A DNA stretch of 42,387 nt from an uncultured Sulfuricurvum sp. (GTDB lineage Bacteria; Campylobacterota; Campylobacteria; Campylobacterales; Sulfurimonadaceae). Under the pieces are notes generated by a model. The model ran no database searches and was not told the DNA's origin. It was given only the letters and a program-made list of their open reading frames with translations. The first letter of the stretch is position 1, and every line of letters begins with the position of its first letter. Below are positions 17,338-25,154 of this stretch, one piece after another. Location of the stretch: contig CAIMUF010000011.1 in NCBI GenBank assembly GCA_903844635.1, positions 1-42,387 of the forward strand, written 5' to 3'. A program made the position numbers and the translations under genes.

Positions 17338-17800
17338 TTTTTTGACACAAACGGCTGATGCAGCACAAGCTGCATTGGAGTCGTGTGAGCATGATAGTGA
17401 AGCAATGCCGATTAATAATGAAGCACGAAAAACAAACCTCTACAAGATGTCGACCAAAGATGAAATTCTTTCGGTATTTCGAGTAGGGGAGCGTGTTCGA
17501 CTGACGAAAACTATACGTAATGATGGAACCTATCCTCATGCACGCACCGGCGATACTCTTGTTGAGGCAGGTTCGGAAGGGTATGTCCGTAAAATCGGAG
17601 ATTTTCTTCAAACGATACGAGTTTATGAAGTCAACTTTATCGAAGAAGGGCTGACGTTCGGTTGTCGTGAAGCGGAACTTGAAAGTGCGCTTGAAGATGA
17701 TGGATATGATGAGGTTGCAGAAGAGTTACAATGGCTCAAAGAACATCGTGCGCAACGTGCCGCAGAGAAGTTGGCGCAATCTCAAAAAGGGGAGGAGTAA
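17294..17800 (+). CDS. nifZ: Nitrogen fixation protein NifZ
   Basis: This 168-residue protein carries the NifZ domain at about residues 62-135 (GERVRLTKTIRNDGTYP, GSEGYVRKIGDFLQTIRVYEVNF, FGCREAEL). NifZ acts in forming the second P-cluster of the MoFe protein. The domain is preceded by ~60 residues of Ala/Ser/Glu-rich extension not usual for the family. A strong GAGGAGGTGA lies just before the ATG at 17294, while the internal ATG at 17447 has no such site, so the extension is probably translated. The C-terminal ~30 residues are a charged helix. Confidence 0.85.
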   Translation: MESMPVSANQASASDFLTQTADAAQAALESCEHDSEAMPINNEARKTNLYKMSTKDEILSVFRVGERVRLTKTIRNDGTYPHARTGDTLVEAGSEGYVRKIGDFLQTIRVYEVNFIEEGLTFGCREAELESALEDDGYDEVAEELQWLKEHRAQRAAEKLAQSQKGEE

Positions 17801-17885
17801 TTCACTTTTTGGGATATGTGCACTCTTTAAAAAATACGAAAAGCCATGAGCGTATTGATAAAGAAAAATCGGTAGGGGGTATTAA

Positions 17886-18269
17886 ATGGTAAACGTCATT
17901 TTTTGTGGTTTCGGTGAAAAGGTAGACAAGCGTGTTTTTGCTAAAACAGGCGATGTATTATTACGTGTTGCTGAAAGTAATGGAATAAAAATTCCATCAG
18001 AATGCAAAGACGGTATGTGCGGAAGCTGTGCTGTTAGAGTTGAAGAAATTTCCAACGATGAGAAAATGGATTCAACAACTGAAGACTATTCATCAAAGGG
18101 ACAAGCTGTCTATATGGACGATAAAGAGCTTGAAACGTTGATAAGTATGGGTGCAATCACTAAAAAAGAAGCAGAAGTTGCTCAACAGTACAATCGTCCG
18201 ACACCGGTACGTTTGGCATGTCAATGTGCTATCAAAAATGCTTCAATCTTAGTTAAACCATATAACTGA
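17886..18269 (+). CDS. [2Fe-2S] ferredoxin resembling the FeSII (Shethna) protective protein
   Basis: This 127-residue plant-type ferredoxin has the cluster motif SECKDGMCGSCAVRV (three Cys near residues 40-48) and the fourth Cys in VRLACQC near 112. A ~50-residue insert separates them, and TPVRLACQ follows. This layout is like the Azotobacter FeSII protein, which binds nitrogenase under oxygen stress, but the match is from memory of the family pattern. It may instead be an electron donor. AGGGGG lies seven bases before the ATG, and 85 bases separate it from nifZ. Confidence 0.82.
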   Translation: MVNVIFCGFGEKVDKRVFAKTGDVLLRVAESNGIKIPSECKDGMCGSCAVRVEEISNDEKMDSTTEDYSSKGQAVYMDDKELETLISMGAITKKEAEVAQQYNRPTPVRLACQCAIKNASILVKPYN

Positions 18270-18284
18270 TACCAAAAGGCTGAG

Positions 18285-18297
18285 TGGGTTTTACCCA
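18285..18297 (+). repeat. Short hairpin between the two ferredoxin genes
   Basis: TGGGT-TTT-ACCCA forms a 5-bp stem, followed by ATAAAAT. It could stabilise or attenuate the transcript between the ferredoxins. Confidence 0.3.
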
Positions 18298-18332
18298 TAA
18301 AATGTACAAAATAATAAAAACAAGGGGTTGAG

Positions 18333-18623
18333 ATGACAACACGCGTAGAAATTATAAATGACTTTTTGGCGATCAATGTCCATCCGGGCAAAACGATCCA
18401 AGACATCGTAGAAGCATCAGGAAGTGCTCTTCCATTCGGTTGCCGTGACGGTGAATGCGGTACTTGTGTCGTAATGATTGAATCAGGTATGGAGTTTATG
18501 AGTCCTATCAATGATAAAGAAAAAGCGGTACTTAAAACAGTGGGTGAAACCAGTGCAAAAGCACGTCTTGCTTGCCAAATGAAAGTGGTACAGCCTAACG
18601 GACTGGTACGTATTAAATACTAA
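18333..18623 (+). CDS. [2Fe-2S] ferredoxin
   Basis: This 96-residue plant/vertebrate-type ferredoxin has the cluster motif FGCRDGECGTCVVMIESG (three Cys near residues 37-45) and the fourth Cys in ARLACQMKV near 83. It is shorter than the preceding ferredoxin and lacks its insert. The likely role is electron transfer to nitrogenase or a partner enzyme. AGGGG precedes the ATG. A double hairpin directly follows the stop codon. Confidence 0.88.
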   Translation: MTTRVEIINDFLAINVHPGKTIQDIVEASGSALPFGCRDGECGTCVVMIESGMEFMSPINDKEKAVLKTVGETSAKARLACQMKVVQPNGLVRIKY

Positions 18624-18627
18624 AAAT

Positions 18628-18653
18628 TTGCCTCTTAGGAGGCAAGTTGCCTC
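18628..18653 (+). terminator. Two mutually exclusive hairpins between ferredoxin and rpoN
   Basis: TTGCCTC (18628-18634), GAGGCAA (18639-18645) and TTGCCTC (18647-18653) lie in a row. The middle arm can pair with either flank. The first pairing has a 4-base loop, and the second is a tighter hairpin followed by AATTTTAA. This could terminate or partly attenuate reading into rpoN. Confidence 0.5.
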
Positions 18654-18685
18654 AATTTTAATCACTTATATCTTCCATAAACTCC

Positions 18686-18691
18686 TATAAT
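18686..18691 (+). promoter_or_regulatory. Probable -10 element of an rpoN promoter
   Basis: A perfect TATAAT lies 59 bases before the rpoN start, after the double hairpin. It would allow rpoN to be expressed apart from the nif operon. Confidence 0.4.
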
Positions 18692-18749
18692 ACTTATCGA
18701 GAACAAAATATGCAGTCTCTAGGATAGATTTATAGATTTTAGGTGGATT

Positions 18750-20018
18750 ATGATGCAAACAACTCTCTCTTATAAACAAAAACAACTTCCACGACTTTCG
18801 ATGCAGACATGGCTTCCATTGTTGCAATGTTCTTTGAATGATTTAGAAAAACATTTACAAGTCATTACCAATGAAAATCCTTGTATTGAGATGAAATCGG
18901 GCTTTGAAGAATCCAATGCGCAAGCAGGAGGGGCATCGGTGTACGGTGCTTTTCAAAACTATGTCTCGAATGCTTCGAGTGATCAAATCGAGTGGCTTAG
19001 TATCTCTTCGACGTCATTGTATGAAAAACTCGATGAGCAGATCGTTGCCCCATTGTTTCCAACCCCAATATCTCAAAAAATTGCTCGACAAATTATTTAT
19101 TACATCAGTGATGAAGGATATTTTGAGGGAAGTGTGGAAGAGATTGCCCAGCAATGCGATACAGATTCTCACACTGTTGAACGTGTACGTCAGCGGTTTG
19201 CACATTTAGAACCATCAGGGGTGGGAGCATGTGATTACAAAGAATCCTTTTTGTTTCAGCTCAATGATTATGAACTCGATGACGATTTGAGCATTTTGCT
19301 CTCTGCTATGATTTTGCAGTTCGATAAGATGGAAAAATTTATCAAGAATCCTCGTTTTGGAGATGCAAAACACGTCCTACAACATCTCAAAAATCCTCCG
19401 GCATTAGAGTATATGGAGCCAGAAACGCAAATTGTTCCTGATTTGTTTGTCGAGTTCTCGGGATCGGAGTTGAATATTCGGATCAACCATACTTTTTATC
19501 CCGATTTAAAAGTCAATATGATCGATAAGTACGACAATTTTGCCAAACAAAAATTCAAAGAGGCACGTGAACTCGTTAAACTTCTCGATTTGCGTAAAGC
19601 AACCCTTTATAACGTCGCATTGGTACTTATCGAGAAACAGTACAGCTTTTTTATGGGAGGAGAACTCAAACCGCTTCGTCTCCAAGATGTCGCTGATGAG
19701 CTTGGATTTAATGAATCCACGATTTCCAGAGCAATTTCGGATAAATACATGCAAACAGAGAGAGGACTTTATCCATTTAAAGATTTTTTCTCGAATTGCA
19801 TCGGAGAAGTATCGACTTCAGAGATTAAACACTTTTTGAAACGGCTTGTTTTGAGTGAAAATAAAGACGATCCCTTTAGTGATAAGACACTGCATGAGAT
19901 GATTGAAGAGCGATTTGGTGTAAAAATGGTGCGTCGTTTGATCGCTAAATACCGTCAAGAACTCGATATTCCATCGTACAAAGAACGATTATTTTTGTAT
20001 AAACTAGAGCTGCTTTAA
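18750..20018 (+). CDS. rpoN: RNA polymerase sigma-54 factor, divergent form
   Basis: This 422-residue protein has sigma-54 region I (TTLSYKQKQLPRLSMQTWLPLLQ, residues ~4-26), the core-binding region (~65-240) and the HTH (VADELGFNESTISRAISDKY, ~310-329), which leads into the FKDFFS element. The RpoN box near residue 400 reads VRRLIAKYRQ instead of the standard ARRTVxKYRE. The Arg pairs and KYR are kept, but Thr is Leu and the last Glu is Gln. The protein then ends in an atypical hydrophobic tail (FLYKLELL). Its place after the nif genes suggests control of nif promoters with an enhancer-binding NifA encoded elsewhere. AGGTGG supports ATG 18750 or 18753. Confidence 0.92.
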   Translation: MMQTTLSYKQKQLPRLSMQTWLPLLQCSLNDLEKHLQVITNENPCIEMKSGFEESNAQAGGASVYGAFQNYVSNASSDQIEWLSISSTSLYEKLDEQIVAPLFPTPISQKIARQIIYYISDEGYFEGSVEEIAQQCDTDSHTVERVRQRFAHLEPSGVGACDYKESFLFQLNDYELDDDLSILLSAMILQFDKMEKFIKNPRFGDAKHVLQHLKNPPALEYMEPETQIVPDLFVEFSGSELNIRINHTFYPDLKVNMIDKYDNFAKQKFKEARELVKLLDLRKATLYNVALVLIEKQYSFFMGGELKPLRLQDVADELGFNESTISRAISDKYMQTERGLYPFKDFFSNCIGEVSTSEIKHFLKRLVLSENKDDPFSDKTLHEMIEERFGVKMVRRLIAKYRQELDIPSYKERLFLYKLELL

Positions 20019-20049
20019 ACGTACTCAACTCCTTTCTTTTCTTCTTTTA

Positions 20050-20070
20050 ACAACAGCAACTAGCTGTTGT
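20050..20070 (+). terminator. rpoN: Intrinsic terminator after rpoN
   Basis: ACAACAGC/GCTGTTGT forms a perfect 8-bp stem with a 5-base loop, followed by ACTTCTTG. The T-run is poor, but the placement 31 bases after the stop fits a terminator. Confidence 0.5.
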
Positions 20071-20087
20071 ACTTCTTGTATAAAATT

Positions 20088-20109
20088 TTATGAATAAGAT
20101 TTTTAAATA
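20088..20109 (+). repeat. 22-base sequence repeated at 35562-35583
   Basis: These 22 AT-rich bases (beginning TTATGAATAAG) are identical to those at 35562-35583, upstream of the second MASE3 kinase gene. CAGTC follows 6-7 bases later at both places. This is part of a regulatory element shared between the chemosensory operon and the kinase module. Confidence 0.6.
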
Positions 20110-20210
20110 TAGGCGCAGTCTTGTTTATCAAAAAGAAGAGTAGCCTTCATGCCCTTTTGTAATCATCCTGTAACATTTACTTCTATAAAAATAGCTATAT
20201 CATTATTGTG

Positions 20211-20240
20211 ATTCTTTTGTGACACTTTAACAATAAGATT
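20211..20240 (+). promoter_or_regulatory. Shared upstream element, chemosensory operon copy
   Basis: ATTCTTTTGTGAC, eight unrelated bases, then AATAAGATT. The same arrangement with the same spacing is at 35546-35575. The element ends 53 bases before the CheY-like start codon, against 54 at the other locus. It may be a promoter or the operator of a common regulator; which is not known. Confidence 0.55.
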
Positions 20241-20292
20241 GCTGCAAATTGAAAGTCTCTGAAATGACACATAATGCATGGAGGTAGTAAAA

Positions 20293-20679
20293 ATGGCGAA
20301 AAGAGTAATAATCGTTGATGATTCACGAGCAGTAGTTGCGACGGCAGAATTAGCGTTGGACGGTTTGATCACCAGTGGGGTGATCGAGTTTAAATCGTAT
20401 TTGAATCCGTTGGATTTATTGAGTGCATTGCAATCAGGAAGCGAGAATTTCGATCTGCTCATCAGCGATGTCAATATGCCTGAAATGAATGGCTTGGATT
20501 TGGCACGATTGATTAAAGCGGATGAGAGATACAAAACAAAACCCATTATTATCTTGACTACCGAAAGTTCAGAGCAGATGAAAATGGTCGGTAAAGAGAT
20601 CGGAGTTACAGGATGGATGGTCAAACCGTTTAGCGAAGAGAAACTGGTGAAATCTCTCAAAATGGTATTGGGGGTATAG
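20293..20679 (+). CDS. CheY-like single-domain response regulator
   Basis: This 128-residue receiver domain has the acidic pair D9/D10 (IIVDDSRA), phospho-acceptor D59 (ISDVNMPEMNG), a Thr in the LTTESS switch region and the Lys of TGWMVKPF. No output domain is present. It is the first gene of the chemosensory operon and is the likely phosphorylation target of the CheA encoded there. GGAGG at 20280-20284 fixes the start at 20293 rather than 20278. CheW follows two bases after the stop. Confidence 0.92.
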   Translation: MAKRVIIVDDSRAVVATAELALDGLITSGVIEFKSYLNPLDLLSALQSGSENFDLLISDVNMPEMNGLDLARLIKADERYKTKPIIILTTESSEQMKMVGKEIGVTGWMVKPFSEEKLVKSLKMVLGV

Positions 20680-20681
20680 CA

Positions 20682-21179
20682 ATGGAGTCCAATATCGTCC
20701 AGTCACGAAAGGAACGCTACCTCACTTTTTTCCTAGGAGAGGAGCAATATGGAATCTCAATCGATCGGATCAAAGAGATCATGGCGATGATGAAAGTGAC
20801 TCAAGTGCCTAAAACTCCCAAGTATATGCGTGGTGTTATCAATTTGCGAGGATCCATCATCCCCGTCGTTGATACACGTCTTCGTTTTGGGATGGAGCCA
20901 CAAGAGGAAACGATGCACACGGCAATCATCATTGTCGAAGTGGAAAAAGTCAATATCGGATTTATCGTCGATCGTGTCGAAGAGGTTGCCTCTATCGATA
21001 CGGCACGTTTGAGTGAGCCTCCTAAATTTGGCAGTCATATCGATACCGATTTCATTTGTGCTATGGCTCAAATCGAAGAAAACGTTGTGATGATCTTGGA
21101 TGTGCTCAAGCTATTTGAAGCCGATGAGTTGGTGAGTTTAGAACAAATACAGCAAATACACATGCGTGAGGGAGAATGA
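20682..21179 (+). CDS. cheW: Chemotaxis coupling protein CheW
   Basis: This 165-residue CheW-like beta-barrel protein links receptors to CheA. Typical features are TFFLGEEQYGISIDRIKEIM near the start, VPKTPKYMRGVINLRGSIIPVVD (residues ~47-69) and GFIVDRVEEV near 90-100. The receptor gene begins two bases after its stop codon, so receptor and adaptor are made together. Confidence 0.95.
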   Translation: MESNIVQSRKERYLTFFLGEEQYGISIDRIKEIMAMMKVTQVPKTPKYMRGVINLRGSIIPVVDTRLRFGMEPQEETMHTAIIIVEVEKVNIGFIVDRVEEVASIDTARLSEPPKFGSHIDTDFICAMAQIEENVVMILDVLKLFEADELVSLEQIQQIHMREGE

Positions 21180-21180
21180 G

Positions 21181-22818
21181 ATGAATTGGTTAGAAAATAT
21201 GGTGTTGCAAAGCAAGTTGGTGTTTTTAACAGCAGTTATGATGATTGCTCTTTCTACATTGGGATATTTGGGATACAGCACAACCCAAAAATGGGAAAGT
21301 GGAATTACAGAAGTAGGGGGAGTAAAGCTTCCCTCTATTGTAGGTGTTATGGAAATGCGTATCGGAATTAATCAGATTGTCATTCAACAAAATCGCGTTC
21401 GTGGTCTCAAGGAAGATACGGGAATAGCCAGTAAGCTCCAAGATGCCCTTGAGCGAATGAATAAAGGATTTGAGCGCTATGAAAAAGGGGTTAAAATTTA
21501 TGCTCCGCTTCCACAAACGCCCGAAGAAGCAATCGAGTGGAAAAGTTTTGAAGAGAATTTTGGAAAATGGAAAGAATTGAGCTTAGCCTTTCAAGCCAAT
21601 ACTTTGGTCCCGCTAGCGGCTAATACTGATCCTACAATGATTGATGGCTATTTTGCTCAGATGAAAGTGTTTATTGAAACCAGTCGCACTTCTCGTACCG
21701 CTGCATTGGAAAGCATGGATAAAATTGCTAAGATCAATATTGACGGTGCAGATGCAGCAGTTAAGACGGCACAAAAAGATTCAAGTAGTGCGGTACAAAT
21801 GACCATTACAATCATCCTAATTTCTTTTGCAATATCTATACTATTGTCAATACTAATCATTCGTTCCATTACACGCTCTATTACATCGAGCGTTACCTCT
21901 ATCCGAGATGGTGCGATGCAAATCACTTCGGCTTCCGATCAAGTAGCCGCATCGTCTTCCTCTCTCGCACAAGGGGCCAGTGAACAAGCGTCAAGTGTTG
22001 AAGAAGTAAGTGCGACATTAGAAGAAAGTACAGCAATCAATACACAAAATACCGATAACGCACGTCAAGCGGATATCTTGGCAAAAAATGCCAATGATTC
22101 AGCGCGTGCAGGATTTGAAAAAGGGGAACAGCTTTCTCGTTCCATGCATGCTATTACCGATTCAGCGGCAAAAATATCAGGAATCATAAAAACCATCGAT
22201 CAAATCGCATTCCAAACGAATCTTTTGGCATTGAATGCAGCCGTTGAAGCTGCGCGTGCAGGTGAACACGGATTGGGCTTTGCGGTCGTAGCGGATGAAG
22301 TGCGTAATCTCGCACAACGTGCGGCATCTGCTGCAAAAGAGACTTCTGTGATTATCGAAGAGGTTGTCTCTCAGATCAAAGAGGGAAATCAAATCGCCCT
22401 CGCAACCCATACCTCATTCCAAGAGATTGTTGAACAGTCGAAAAAAGTCTCTAATCTTATTGGTGAAATTGCCATTGCCGGTAAAGAACAAGCTGAGGGT
22501 ATGACTCAAATCAATCAAGCTATGGGGCAAGTCGATCAAGTGACACAGCAAGTTGCTGCCAACTCCGAAGAAGCCGCTGCCGCAGCGGAAGAGCTTAACG
22601 CTCAAGCTACCTCGATGATGGAAACCGTACGAGTCCTTGCTCAAATGGTTGGAATGACTACGGATGCTCCAGTAGCAAAAGCAAAACCGCTCCGTCATTT
22701 AGAGATGAAAGCTCCAGTAGCTCAACGTAGAACTATGAATATTCCTCAAAGCAGAGGCTCTTCCACTAAAGCGGATGATATTTTCCCTCTCCATGAAGAT
22801 GATTTGAAAGAGTTCTAA
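21181..22818 (+). CDS. Methyl-accepting chemotaxis protein
   Basis: This 545-residue receptor has TM1 at ~13-33, a ~170-residue helical periplasmic sensor of the four-helix-bundle type, TM2 at ~205-228, a short HAMP-like linker and a long cytoplasmic coiled coil. The kinase-control tip is IDQIAFQTNLLALNAAVEAA and the following GFAVVADEVRNLAQR. There is no C-terminal pentapeptide tether for CheR or CheB. The ligand is unknown. The ATG at 21181 follows GGGAGAATGAG and overlaps the end of cheW closely. Confidence 0.95.
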   Translation: MNWLENMVLQSKLVFLTAVMMIALSTLGYLGYSTTQKWESGITEVGGVKLPSIVGVMEMRIGINQIVIQQNRVRGLKEDTGIASKLQDALERMNKGFERYEKGVKIYAPLPQTPEEAIEWKSFEENFGKWKELSLAFQANTLVPLAANTDPTMIDGYFAQMKVFIETSRTSRTAALESMDKIAKINIDGADAAVKTAQKDSSSAVQMTITIILISFAISILLSILIIRSITRSITSSVTSIRDGAMQITSASDQVAASSSSLAQGASEQASSVEEVSATLEESTAINTQNTDNARQADILAKNANDSARAGFEKGEQLSRSMHAITDSAAKISGIIKTIDQIAFQTNLLALNAAVEAARAGEHGLGFAVVADEVRNLAQRAASAAKETSVIIEEVVSQIKEGNQIALATHTSFQEIVEQSKKVSNLIGEIAIAGKEQAEGMTQINQAMGQVDQVTQQVAANSEEAAAAAEELNAQATSMMETVRVLAQMVGMTTDAPVAKAKPLRHLEMKAPVAQRRTMNIPQSRGSSTKADDIFPLHEDDLKEF

Positions 22819-22819
22819 G

Positions 22820-23083
22820 ATGCAATTCGACGGAGATGTCCTCACGATAGGATTGGATATGCCCATGGAAGAGATTCGCGAGTTTGAAGCGTTTGTCCGA
22901 CCTCGTTTGGAGTACATTGAAACCATCGAAGCCGAAGATGGGACGCAGTTGCGGCACAGTGCGTTATTAGCATTGTTGATGAGTCTGAAACGGACAAAAA
23001 AAGAGCTGAAAATACCTTTTATCGAACGTGGAGAAGCAGCTTCGGTTGCTTACGGAACGTTGCATTGGATGTGTCATGACTAA
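22820..23083 (+). CDS. Small STAS-like protein in the chemosensory operon
   Basis: This 87-residue protein lies between the receptor and CheA. The pattern of a short beta strand (DVLTIGLD), an acidic helical part, then HSALLALLMSLKRTKKELKI and PFIERG resembles a STAS (anti-anti-sigma/MlaB-like) fold. S47 sits where such proteins carry the phosphorylated Ser. The assignment is by pattern only. It could be a small regulatory or scaffold partner of CheA. Its stop overlaps the CheA start by eight bases. Confidence 0.65.
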   Translation: MQFDGDVLTIGLDMPMEEIREFEAFVRPRLEYIETIEAEDGTQLRHSALLALLMSLKRTKKELKIPFIERGEAASVAYGTLHWMCHD

Positions 23084-25154
23084 ACAAGAACAAGTCAAAG
23101 CGATTTTTATCGAAGAAGCGGGTGAGATCATCGAAAAATTGGATGTCGATATTCTCCGATTTGAAGAGAACTCGGCTGATTTTGATCTACTGAATGAGAT
23201 TTTCAGAGGAGTTCATACCCTAAAGGGAAATGCTAATGCGTTTGGCTTTACCCGTTTGGGAGAATTTGTTCACCATTTTGAAGATGTTCTTGACCACTAT
23301 CGCAGTACGAAAGAGGATGTTGAAGAGCATCATCTGGAGCTTTTTGTCGGTAGTGTGGACGTTATAAAAGAGGTCATGACATGTGAGCTCGATGCACTTC
23401 CTGATTTACCGGCAGATTATGCAGGATGCTTAGAGAAGATCAAACATCTCATAGCGTCGAAAAAAAACAAACCTTTAGAATCAATAATAAAAGTAAATTC
23501 TCAAGTATTTAATGATTTAGCCATAGAATTTGCTTTTGATGATATTCAGCTTCAAGATACAGACATAGAGAAATGTATTGAAATCCATCAAGCTTCGCGC
23601 ACTGAGGGTCTAAATCTTTATCGGATCGAGTTAACACTTGATGCTGATTGCTATAAACGAGGATTCGATCATCTTTTGTTTTTGAAGTTATTGGCTGAAA
23701 ATGCAACTTCATTGGAAAGTTTCTTTGAGCTTGATAATATTCCCTCTTTGGATACCTTTAGCAGTGATGAAAATGCGATCACCAGAGTGACCGCAATTCT
23801 TTTGAGTGCTCAAACACCCAACGATGTGGCAGAAAATTTTGAATATTTATCCGATCAGGAATACAGTATCGTGCTCATTGAACCTATTGTTCTCGCGATA
23901 GAAAAAGTACAAGCGGTTGTCGTTGAAAAAAGTCCCGGTGCAGAAGTGGCAAAAACATCCTCTGCTAATGCACCAAAATCGACTATTCGTATTGATACGT
24001 TCAAACTTGACGAGCTTTTTGATTCGGTTGGTGAACTGGTAATCGCCCAAAACTTCATCGCCCAAAATGAAAAAATACGTGCCATCGAAGATGAATCGAT
24101 CAGCCGAGCCATCGAAACGCTCTCCAAAATTACAAAACGAATTCAAGACCGTGTTATGAGTCTGAGAATGGTCGCAATACGTGACACTTTTGACAAGATG
24201 AAACGAGTGGTTCGGGACACGTCTAAAAAGACGGGAAAAGAGCTTCATCTAAACGTCCAAGGTGAAGAGACTGAAATCGACAAAACGATGATTGACAGTT
24301 TATCTGATCCGTTGATCCATATAATTCGAAATGCTATCGATCACGGGCTTGAAGCAGATGCCGCCGAGAGACTGAGTGTCGGTAAAAAAGTAGAAGGGAC
24401 GATAACGCTGCGTGCCTATCATAAAAGTGGCAGTATCGTTATCAGTGTCAGTGACGACGGACGAGGAATCAACAAAGAAAAAGTATTAAAAAAAGCGATT
24501 GAGCGAGGGATAATAGCAGGGGATGAACATCTGACTGATTCTCAAATTTTCGCACTCATCATGCAACCGGGGTTTTCAACAGCGGATACAATCAGTGATC
24601 TCTCGGGACGCGGGGTTGGTTTGGATGTGGTGAAAACTTCGATTGAAAAACTACGCGGGAAGATCGAAATTGATTCCAAAGAGGGAGTAGGTACAACATT
24701 TTCTATGGTTCTTCCTCTAACTTTGGCTATTATCGATGGGATGTTGGTACAAGCTGCCGGTGAGATTTATATTATTCCTACTCTAAGTGTCGTTGAATCC
24801 TTCCGACCTGAACGTGAAATCGTCCATGCGCTCAAAGAAAAAGGGGAGTTTGTCTCTTTGCGAGGACAGCATATTCCAGTGATTCGTCTCAGTGATATAT
24901 TTGAACTTCCCACCAAGCGCATCGAGCCGTGGGAAGGGATTTTAGTATGCGTCGAAACGGAAGCAGGGCGTATTGCTATTATGGTGGATGAGCTCGTAGG
25001 GCGGCAGCAAGTGGTGATTAAACCATTGGGCAAGGCTTTGGCGAAACTCAAAGAGATCACGGGCGGTGCAATCTTAGGAAGCGGTGATATTGCACTTATT
25101 CTTAATGTCGATGAACTGCGTCCCCTCATCGAGGCTCCTCATGGTGGAAATTGA
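23076..25154 (+). CDS. cheA: Chemotaxis histidine kinase CheA
   Basis: This 692-residue kinase has a P1/HPt domain with phospho-accepting H47 (RGVHTLKGNANAFGF), a poorly conserved central part (~130-290) with no recognisable CheY-binding P2, and the P3 dimerisation helices (~300-360). The P4 ATPase follows with IIRNAIDHGLE, VSDDGRGIN and GRGVGLDVV, then a P5 CheW-like regulatory domain (~550-690). It would phosphorylate the CheY-like protein and CheB of this operon. The start at 23076 fits the overlap with the upstream gene; an in-frame start at 23028 is less likely. Confidence 0.95.
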   Translation: MTKQEQVKAIFIEEAGEIIEKLDVDILRFEENSADFDLLNEIFRGVHTLKGNANAFGFTRLGEFVHHFEDVLDHYRSTKEDVEEHHLELFVGSVDVIKEVMTCELDALPDLPADYAGCLEKIKHLIASKKNKPLESIIKVNSQVFNDLAIEFAFDDIQLQDTDIEKCIEIHQASRTEGLNLYRIELTLDADCYKRGFDHLLFLKLLAENATSLESFFELDNIPSLDTFSSDENAITRVTAILLSAQTPNDVAENFEYLSDQEYSIVLIEPIVLAIEKVQAVVVEKSPGAEVAKTSSANAPKSTIRIDTFKLDELFDSVGELVIAQNFIAQNEKIRAIEDESISRAIETLSKITKRIQDRVMSLRMVAIRDTFDKMKRVVRDTSKKTGKELHLNVQGEETEIDKTMIDSLSDPLIHIIRNAIDHGLEADAAERLSVGKKVEGTITLRAYHKSGSIVISVSDDGRGINKEKVLKKAIERGIIAGDEHLTDSQIFALIMQPGFSTADTISDLSGRGVGLDVVKTSIEKLRGKIEIDSKEGVGTTFSMVLPLTLAIIDGMLVQAAGEIYIIPTLSVVESFRPEREIVHALKEKGEFVSLRGQHIPVIRLSDIFELPTKRIEPWEGILVCVETEAGRIAIMVDELVGRQQVVIKPLGKALAKLKEITGGAILGSGDIALILNVDELRPLIEAPHGGN

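Noticed and set aside
17801-17885. Looked for a sigma-54 promoter in the gap before the first ferredoxin.
   Set aside because: No GG-N10-GC or TTGC at the right spacing; read-through from nifZ is more likely.
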